From: Sipunculus nudus
Lineage: Eukaryota; Annelida; Sipuncula; Golfingiida; Sipunculidae
Length of the DNA stretch: 64,000 nt
Reading direction: 5' to 3'
NCBI GenBank assembly: GCA_026874595.1
Contig: CM049318.1
Coordinates: 27,742,956-27,806,955, forward strand
The translations under genes were made by a program, and so were the position numbers. Under the pieces are notes generated by a model. That model was given only the letters and a program-made list of their open reading frames with translations. It was not told the DNA's origin and did no database searches. Numbering within the stretch: the stretch's first letter is position 1; each line of letters starts with the position of its first letter. Shown piece by piece: positions 55,201 through 64,000 of the stretch.

Positions 55201-58200
55201 GGCCTCGGACTTGGGCTTGAGAGGCCTGGACTCGGACTAAGGTTTGAGAGGCCTGGACTCGGACTTGGGCTCGAGAGGCCTGGCCTCGGATTTGGGCTCG
55301 AGAGGCCTGGACTCGGACTTGGGCTCGAGAGGCCTGGACTCGGACTTGGGCTCGAGATGCCTGGCCTCGGACTAAGGTTTGAGAGGCCTGGACTCGGACT
55401 TGGGCTCGAGAGGCCTGGACTCGGACTTGGGCTCGAGAGGCCTGGCCTCGGACTTGGGCTTGAGAGGCCTGGACTCGGACTAAGGTTTGAGAGGCCTGGA
55501 CTCGGACTTGTGCTTGAGAAGCCTGGACTCGGACTTGGGCTCGAGAGGCCTGGCCTCGGACTTGGGATTGAGAGGCCTGGACTCGGACTAAGGTTTGAGA
55601 GGCCTGGACTCGGACTTGGGCTCGAGAGGCCTGGACTCGGACTTGGGCTCGAGAGGCCTTGACTCGGACTTGGGCTCGAGAATCCTGGCCTCGGACTAAG
55701 GTTTGAGAGGCCTGGACTCGGACTTGGGCTCGAGAGGCCTGGCCTCGGACTTGGGCTCGAGAGGCCTGGTCTCGGACTTGGGCTTGAGAGGCCTGGACTC
55801 GGACTAAGGTTTGAGAGGCCTGGACTCGGACTTGGGCTCGAGAGGCCTGGACTCGGACTTGGGCTCGAAAGGCCTTGACTCGGACTTGGGCTCGAGAAGC
55901 CTGGCCTCGGACTAAGGTTTGAGAGGCCTGGACTCGGACTTGGGCTTGAGAGGCCTGGACTCGGACTTGTGCTTGAGAGGCCTGGACTCGGACTTGGGCT
56001 TGAGAGGCCTGGACTCGGACTTGGGCTTGATAGGCCTGGACTCGGACTTGAGCTTGAGAGGCCTGGACTGGGACTTGGGCTCGAGAGGCCTGGACTCGGA
56101 CTTGGGATTGAGAGGCCTGGACTCGGACTAGTGCTTGAGAGGCTTGGACTCGGACTTGGGCTTGAGAGGCCTGGACTCGGACTTGGGCTCGAGAGGCCTG
56201 GCCTCGGACTAAGGTTTGAGAGGCCTGGACTCGGACTTGGGCTTGATAGGCTTGGACTCGGACTTGGGCTCGAGAGGCCTGGACTCGGACTTGGTCTCGA
56301 GAGGCCTGGACTGGGACTTGGGCTCGAGAGGCCTGGACTCGGACTTGGGCTCGAGAGGCCTTGATTCGGACTTTGGATTGAGAGGCCTGGCCTCGGACTT
56401 GGGCTTGAGAGGCCTGGACTCGGACTAAGGTTTGAGAGGCCTGGACTCGGACTTGGGCTCGAGAGGCCTGGCCTCGGACTTGGGCTCGAGAGGCCTGGAC
56501 TCGGACTTGGGCTCGAGAGGCCTGGACTCGGACTTGGGCTCGAGAGTCCTGGACTCGGACTTGGGCTCGAGAGGCCTGGCCTCGGACTTGGGCTTGAGAG
56601 GCCTGGACTCGGACTAAGGTTTGAGAGGCCTGGACTCGGACTTGTGCTTGAGAAGCCTGGACTCGGACTTGGGCTCGAGAGGCCTGGCCTCGGACTTGGG
56701 ATTGAGAGGCCTGGACTCGGACTAAGGTTTGAGAGGCCTGGACTCGGACTTGGGCTCGAGAGGCCTGGACTCGGACTTGGGCTCGAGAGGCCTTGACTCG
56801 GACTTGGGCTCGAGAAGCCTGGCCTCGGACTAAGGTTTGAGAGGCCTGGACTCGGACTTGGGCTCGAGAGGCCTTGCCTCGGACTTGGGCTCGAGAGGCC
56901 TGGTCTCGGACTTGGGCTTGAGAGGCCTGGACTCGGACTAAGGTTTGAGAGGCCTGGACTCGGACTTGGGCTCGAGAGGCCTGGACTCGGACTTGGGCTC
57001 GAGAGGCCTTGACTCGGACTTGGGCTCGAGAAGCCTGGCCTCGGACTAAGGTTTGAGAGGCCTGGACTCGGACTTGGGCTTGAGAGGCCTGGACTCGGAC
57101 TTGTGCTTGAGAGGCCTGGACTCGGACTTGGGCTTGAGAGGCCTGGACTCGGACTTGGGCTTGATAGGCCTGGACTCGGACTTGAGCTTGAGAGGCCTGG
57201 ACTCGGACTTGGGCTCGAGAGGCCTGGACTCGGACTTGGGATTGAGAGGCCTGGACTCGGACTAGTGCTTGAGAGGCTTGGACTCGGACTTGGGCTTGAG
57301 AGGCCTGGACTCGGACTTGGGCTCGAGAGGCCTGGCCTCGGACTAAGGTTTGAGAGGCCTGGACTCGGACTTGGGCTTGATAGGCTTGGACTCGGACTTG
57401 GGCTCGAGAGGCCTGGACTCGGACTTGGTCTCGAGAGGCCTGGACTGGGACTTGGGCTCGAGAGGCCTGGACTGGGACTTGGGCTCGAGAGGCCTTGATT
57501 CGGACTTTGGATTGAGAGGCCTGGACTCGGACTTGGGCTTGAGAGGCCTGGACTCGGACTAAGGTTTGAGAGGCCTGGACTCGGACTTGGGCTTGAGAGG
57601 CCTGGATTCGGACTTGGGCTTGAGAGGCCTGGACTCGGACTAAGGTTTGAGAGGCCTGGACTCGGACTTGGGCTCGAGATGCCTGGCCTCGGACTAATGT
57701 TTGAGAGGCCTGGACTCGGACTTGGGCTCGAGAGGCCTGGACTCGGACTTGGGCTCGAGAGGCCTTGACTCGGACTTGGGCTTGAGAGGCCTGGACTCGG
57801 ACTAAGGTTTGAGAGGCCTGGACTCGGACTTGTGCTTGAGAAGCCTGGACTCGGACTTGGGCTCGAGAGGCCTGGCCTCGGACTTGGGCTGGAGAGGCCT
57901 GGACTCGGACTTGTGCTTGAGAGGCCTGGACTCGGACTTGGGCTCGAGAGGCCTGGCCTCGGACTTGGGCTCGAGAGGCCTGGACTCGGACTTGGGCTCG
58001 AGAAGCCTGGCCTCGGACTAAGGTTTGAGAGGCCTGGACTCGGACTTGGGCTCGAGAGGCCTGGCCTCGGACTAAGGTTTGAGAGGCCTGGACTCGGACT
58101 TGGGCTTGAAAGGCCTGGACTCGGACTTGGGCTCGAGAGGCCTGGACTCAGACTTGGGCTCGAGAGGCCTGGCCTCGGACTAAGGTTTGAGAGGCTTGGA

Positions 58201-61200
58201 CTCGGACTTGGGCTCGAGAGGCCTGGCCTCGGACTTGGGCTCGAGAGGCCTGGCCTCGGAATTGGGTTTGAGAGGCCTGGACTCGGACTAAGGTTTGAGA
58301 GGCCTGGCATCGGACTAAGGTTTGAGAGGCCTGGTCTCGGACTTGGGCTTGAGAGGCCTGGACTCGGACTTGGGCTTGAGTGGCCTGGACTCGGACTTGG
58401 GTTGAGAGGCCTGGACTCGGACTTGGGCTCGAGAGGCCTGGCCTCGGACTTGGGCTTGAGAGGCCTGGACTCGGACTAAGGTTTGAGAGGCCTGGACTCG
58501 GACTTGGGCTTGATAGGCTTGGACTCGGACTTGGGCTCGAGAGGCCTGGACTCGGACTTGGTCTCGAGAGGCCTTGATTCGGACTTTGGATTGAGAGGCC
58601 TGGACTCGGACTTGGGCTTGAGAGGCCTGGACTCGGACTAAGGTTTGAGAGGCCTGGACTCGGACTTGGGCTTGAGAGGCCTGGATTCGGACTTGGGCTT
58701 GAGAGGCCTGGACTCGGACTAAGGTTTGAGAGGCCTGGACTCGGACTTGGGCTTGAGAGGCCTGGACTCGGACTTGGTCTCGAGAGGCCTGGACTGGGAC
58801 TTGGGCTCGAGAGGCCTGGACTGGGACTTGGGCTCGAGAGGCCTTGATTCGGACTTTGGATTGAGAGGCCTGGACTCGGACTTGGGCTTGAGAGGCCTGG
58901 ATTCGGACTTGGGCTTGAGAGGCCTGGACTCGGACTAAGGTTTGAGAGGCTTGGACTCGGACTTGGGCTTGAGAGGCCTGGACTCGGACTTGGGCTCGAG
59001 AGGCCTGGCCTCGGACTAAGGTTTGAGAGGCCTGGACTCGGACTTGGGCTTGATAGGCTTGGACTCGGACTTGGGCTCGAGAGGCCTGGACTCGGACTTG
59101 GTCTCGAGAGGCCTGGACTTGGACTTGGGCTCGAGAGGCCTGGACTGGGACTTGGGCTCGAGAGGCCTGGATTCGGACTTGGGATTGAGAGGCCTGGACT
59201 CGGACTTGGGCTTGAGAGGCCTGGACTCGGACTAAGGTTTGAGAGGCCTGGACTCGGACTTGTGCTTGAGAAGCCTGGACTCGGACTTGGGCTCGAGAGG
59301 CCTGGCCTCGGACTTGGGCTTGAGAGGCCTGGACTCGGACTAAGGTTTGAGAGGCCTGGACTCGGACTTGGGCTCGAGAGGCCTGGACTCGGACTTGGGC
59401 TCGAGAGGCCTTGACTCGGACTTGGGCTCGAGAAGCCTGGCCTCGGACTAAGGTTTGAGAGGCCTGGACTCGGACTTGGGCTCGAGAGGCCTGGACTCGG
59501 ACTTGGGCTCGAGAGGCCTGGTCTCGGACTTGGGCTTGAGAGGCCTGGACTCGGACTAAGGTTTGAGAGGCCTGGATTCGGACTTGTGCTTGAGAGGCCT
59601 GGCCTCGGACTTGGGCTTGAGAGGCCTGGACTCGGACTAAGGTTTGAGAGGCCTGGACTCGGACTTGGGCTCGAGAGGCCTAGCCTCGGACTAAGGTTTG
59701 AGAGGCCTGGACTGGGACTTGGGCTCGAGAGGCCTGGACTGGGACTTGGGCTCGAGAGGCCTGGCCTCGGACTTGGGCTTGAGAGGCCTGGACTCGGACT
59801 AAGGTTTGAGAGGCCTGGATTCGGACTTGTGCTTGAGAGGCCTGGACTCGGGCTTGAGAGGCCTGGACTCGGACTAAGGTTTGAGAGGCCTGGACTCGGA
59901 CTTGGGCTCGAGAGGTCTGGCCTCGGACTTGGGCTCGAGAGGCCTGGACTCGGACTTGGGCTCGAGAGGCCTGGACTCGGACTTGGGCTTGAGAGGCCTG
60001 GCTTCGGACTAAGGTTTGAGAGGCCTGGACTCGGACTTGGGCTCGAGAGGCCTGCACTCGGACTTGGGCTCGAGAGGCCTGGCCTCGGACTTGGGCTTGA
60101 GAGGCCTGGACTCGGACTAAGGTTTGAGAGGCCTGGACTCGGACTTGTGCTTGAGAGGCCTGGACTCGGACTTGGGCTCGAGAGGCCTGGCCTCGGACTT
60201 GGGCTTGAGAGGCCTGGACTCGGACTAAGGTTTGAGAGGCCTGGCCTCGGACTTGGGCTCGAGAGGCCTGGCCTCGGACTAAGGTTTGAGAGGCCTGGAC
60301 TCGGACTTGGGCTTGAGAGGCCTGGACTCGGACTTGGGCTCGAGAGGCCTGGACTCGGAATTGCGCTTGAGAGGCCTGGACTCGGACTAAGGTTTGAGAG
60401 GCCTGGACTCGGACTTGGGCTTGAGAGGCCTGGATTCGGACTTGGGCTTGAGAGGCCTGGACTCGGACTTGGGCTCGAGAGGCCTGGACTCGGACTTGTG
60501 GTCGAGAGGCCTGGCCTCGGACTTGGGCTCGAGAGGCCTGGACTCGGACTTGTGGTCGAGAGGCCTGGACTCGGACTTGGGCTCGAGAGGCCTGGCCTCG
60601 GACTCAGGTTTGAGAGGCCTGGACTCGGATTTGGGCTCGAGAGGCCTGGACTCGGACTTGGGCTCGAGAGGCCTGGCCTCGGACTTGGGCTTGAGAGGCC
60701 TGGACTCGGACTTAAGTTTGAGAGGCCTGGATTCGGACTTGTGCTTGAGAGGCCTGGACTCGGACTTGGGCTCGAGAGGCCTGGCCTCGGAATTGGGCTT
60801 GAGAGGCCTGGACTCGGACTAAGGTTTGAGAGGCCTGGACTCGGACTTGGGCTCGAGAGGTCTGGCCTCGGACTTGGGCTCGAGAGGCCTGGACTCGGAC
60901 TTGGGCTCGAGAGGCCTGGACTCGGACTTGGGCTTGAGAGGCCTGGCCTCGGACTAAGGTTTGAGAGGCCTGGACTCGGACTTGGGCTCGAGAGGCCTGG
61001 CCTCGGACTTGGGCTTGAGAGGCCTGGACTCGGACTAAGGTTTGAGAGGCCTGGACTCGGACTTGTGCTTGAGAGGCCTGGACTCGGACTTGGGCTCGAG
61101 AGGCCTGGCCTCGGACTTGGGCTTGAGAGGCCTGGACTCGGACTAAGGTTTGAGAGGCCTGGCCTCGGACTTGGGCTCGAGAGGCCTGACCTCGGACTAA

Positions 61201-62388
61201 GGTTTGAGGGGCCTGGACCCGGACTTGTGCTTGAGAGGCCTGGACTCGGACTTGGGCTTGAGAGGCCTGGACTCGGACTTGTGCTTGAGAGGCCTGGACT
61301 CGGACTTGGGCTTGAGAGGCCTGGACTCGGACTTGGGCTTGATAGGCCTGGACTCGGACTTGGGCTTGAGAGGCCTGGACTCGGACTTGGGCTCGAGAGG
61401 CCTGGACTCGGACTTGGGATTGAGAGGCCTGGACCCGGACTAGTGCTTGAGAGGCCTGGACTCGGACTTGGGCTTGAGAGGCCTGGACTCAGACTTGGGC
61501 TCGAGAGGCCTGGCCTCGGACTAAGGTTTGAGAGGCTTGGACTCGGACTTGGGCTTGATAGGCCTGGACTCGGACTTGGGCTCGAGAGGCCTGGACTCGG
61601 ACTTGGTCTCGAGAGGCCTGGACTGGGACTTGGGCTCGAGAGGCCTGGACTGGGACTTGGGCTCGAGAGGCCTGGACTCGGACTTGGGATTGAGAGGCCT
61701 GGACTCGGACTTGGGCTCGAGAGGCCTGGACTCGGACTTGGGCTCGAGAGGCCTGGACTCGGACTTGGGCTTGAGAGGCCTGGACTCGGACTTGGGCTTG
61801 AGAGGCCTGGACTCGGATTTGGGCTCGAGAGGCCTGGCCTCGGACTAAGGTTTGAGAGGCCTGGACTCGGACTTGGGCTTGAGAGGCCTGGACTGGGACT
61901 TGGGCTCGAGAGGCCTGGACTCGGACTTGGTCTCGAGAGGCCTGGACTGGGACTTGGGCTCGAGAGGCCTGGACTGGGACTTGGGCTCGAGAGGCCTGGA
62001 CTCGGACTTGGGATTGAGAGGCCTGGACTCGGACTTGTGCTTGAGAGGCCTGGACTCGGACTTGGGCTTGAGAGGCCTGGACTCGGACTTGGGCTCGAGA
62101 GGCCTGGCCTCGGACTAAGGTTTGAGAGGCCTGGACTCGGACTTGGGCTTGAGAGGCCTGGACTCGGACTTGGGCTCGAGAGGCCTGGACTCGGACTTGG
62201 TCTCGAGAGGCCTGGAATGGGACTTGGGCTCGAGAGGCCTGGACTCGGACTTGGGCTCGAGAGGCCTGGACTGGGACTTGGGCTTGAAAGGCCTGGCCTC
62301 GGACTAATGTTTGAGAGACCTGGACTCGGACTTGGGCTTGAGAGGCCTGGACTCGGACTTGGGCTCGAGAGGCCTGGACTCCGTCTTG
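52205..62388 (+). repeat. 27-bp minisatellite, about 377 units, 10.2 kb, with higher-order structure
   Basis: The unit is AGGCCTGGACTCGGACTTGG then GCTCGAG (27 bp). There are three main variants: TTGGGCTYGAG, TTGTGCTTGAG and CTAAGGTTTGAG. Higher-order periods visible from marker variants are 594 bp (GGCTTCAGAGG at 52,974, 53,568 and 54,162), 1,134 bp (blocks at 55,919 and 57,053) and 945 bp (AGAGGTCTGG at 59,911 and 60,856). Indels are rare: one missing base near 55,152 and 58,400, and a 9-bp loss near 59,847. Because 27 is divisible by three, frames stay open for hundreds of codons (52,163-54,556 plus, 59,586-62,414 plus, 54,909-58,310 minus). No gene signal supports translation. Confidence 0.97.
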
Positions 62389-62399
62389 CACTCGACTAC

Positions 62400-63800
62400 G
62401 TTACTGGTTTCTAGTGTGCATCTGAACAAACGGACAGCAAAATATACTTGAAGTGTGCCATAAATATAGTTTAAGGACAATCCGCAATCAATATTACAAA
62501 AATTTAATTTTGAAATGATCTTTATTACCTCTGCCAGCGAAGGTGGTAAAGGGTTTTTATGGCTGGCTTATATTACATGTTATACTTGAAAATTAAAAAT
62601 AATAAATTTAGATGAAATGATTTCAGTGAATAAGTGGACAATTGGGCAAAGGATAACAGACATAATTCTGGAAAGGATCGGTTAATTGACAATGCCGATC
62701 TGGATCTGTATATAGCCGAATTAGCCCTTTTTCCCTGTTGTCCTAGTTGTATTTCCGTACAACATTTCGTAAAATTTTTGTACAATTTAATTAAGTTTAA
62801 TTTTTTCGTTAGTTAATTAATGACCTTATTTTTACGACGTAATAATGAAAGAACAGTGCAATCATTACGTCACTGCGGTTATGTTTCGAGCGGAGGTTTT
62901 CTCTCTGTGACTGCTATTTAGTTATTATTCTATTCTACCTAATCCTTAAATATAAAGTTTCAAACGATAACTAAATGCATAACCACGGACTGTGGGGGTT
63001 TGGATTCTCCCGCCATGCCTGAGTCGGCTCATCAAGTGGATTATTGTATCTGTTTCATGAGTATAGATAGGCTTATTAAAATGCCGTTAGTTTCAATATG
63101 TCATCTAGATAATGGTTAATAAATCAAGAATGATCGATAAAATGTAGTCCTTAAGGGGAGTTATCAATATCGGAGCCCTGAAGATGACACATCAAAATTA
63201 AAATGTCATCAATCAAAAATAGCTAGATTTTATATACAGAGGTATTTATGTAATCATGTTTCACCAATGTCTATAAACTGCCACGTCATGATTGGCTTTT
63301 GTCAAATCGATCACATTCAGTGCTGTGACTGTCATTAATTACAATTAGTATAATTATACGTGTTCTAGGGACAGTCCCCGGGCAACTTCGAAGTATGCGG
63401 CGTTTACAGTTTTGCCTTTCCCAAAGGTTCCCAGCAAAACCAGCCCAGCACAAAGTCTCAGTACCTCGCATACGGCTGTTTAACACCTTTTTATGACTCT
63501 GCGTGTTGGTAAACACAGTACACGTGAGTCTTTGTACCATAACAAGGCCGTGTGACCGGAGACCAGATGGTGAGCCGCAACACGCGAAGTTTCAGCCAGC
63601 GGGAAGATGTATTACATTTTTGGACCAAATCTGTCAGAGCATCTCCTAATTGACACGTGTTTGGCCCGAGCGATACATGTTCACACCTGTAATCGCGCAC
63701 GTGTGAACACTTGTTTACAGGACGGTTTCGGGACAATATTTTGGCTGGTACAAATTTATTTTAAAGGGAAGGAGCTTGTTTTCGTGTTTATTCAACATGC
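62400..63800. other. Right flank of the array, nothing recognised
   Basis: No repeat end, domain or RNA gene was recognised. Open frames at 63,286-63,540 and 63,491-63,736 overlap each other on the same strand and show no known motifs. Confidence 0.45.
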
Positions 63801-63825
63801 TTCATAGGTGATTGGGCCCCTTTAA
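63801..63825 (+). mobile_element. Terminal fragment of family E MITE
   Basis: TCATAGGTGATTGGGCCCC followed by TTTAA is the E terminal repeat. I could not identify the rest of an element on its left, so this is a solo end or a very diverged copy. Confidence 0.5.
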
Positions 63826-64000
63826 GCTATTTATACATATTCTTCCCTTAATCTGACAATTTTGACGACAACGACAATGAGATTTTGGTGTCCACAATCC
63901 AGCAAGGTTTTAAACCACAGACGCTAAAGCCAATCGCACTTGATTCGTTCATCAGAATGGACCTAGGGGGCTACTATATACATATGATCATATAACAACA

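Noticed and set aside
52163-62414. Giant repetitive proteins encoded by the minisatellite on either strand
   Set aside because: Frames are open on both strands only because a 27-bp unit cannot shift frame and lacks stops in some frames. No start context, splice sites or flanking exons support a gene.

Overview
The window looks like animal genomic DNA, most likely from a marine mollusc and probably a bivalve. This is inferred from four things. There is a secreted protein built from repeated FAMeT-type domains. Introns are long and AT-rich. There are tRNA-derived SINE and non-LTR retrotransposon fragments. Non-autonomous elements carrying internal tandem repeats are very dense. There is no sign of bacterial or viral gene organisation.

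Positions 1-37,000 hold one recognisable protein gene on the minus strand. I reconstructed 17 coding exons with canonical GT/AG borders whose phases agree at every junction. It runs from an ATG at 36,986 (signal peptide) to an exon at 1,062-1,200, and continues beyond the left edge. The visible product is about 1,229 residues: a signal peptide, eight tandem FAMeT-like domains (Pfam Methyltransf_FA type) of about 147 residues each, and a short linker after domain 1. Every domain is bounded by phase-1 introns.

The introns are full of repeats. The main finding is a set of four repeat families, called A to D here. They share one layout: a short hairpin at the 5' end, then a subterminal inverted repeat, then tandem internal modules carrying the 12-bp palindrome GGTGGCGCCACC or a near copy, then a 3' end whose arms repeat the subterminal motif. 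The 3' end is a clear hairpin in A, B and C and weaker in D. Some are nested: B1 inside A1 (7,649-11,187), and B2 and C1 inside A2, with C2 inside C1 (about 13,870-19,272). Because the host repeat is recognisable on both sides, the pre-insertion site can be read, and no long target duplication is seen. The layout resembles Helentron-associated elements (HINE), but this is an inference. Other mobile DNA includes a TTAA-flanked MITE family (E, five sites), two LINE remnants, a SINE, two pogo-like MITEs and a GGTTC-rich repeat.

From 37,000 to 52,000 lies sequence upstream of the gene with repeats (D1, D2, A5, a SINE, microsatellites) and no gene I can support. From about 52,200 to 62,390 is a 10-kb minisatellite of roughly 377 copies of a 27-bp unit with higher-order repeats of 594, 945 and 1,134 bp. 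It gives very long open frames on both strands only because the unit length is a multiple of three. Positions 62,400-64,000 hold nothing recognisable apart from one MITE end.
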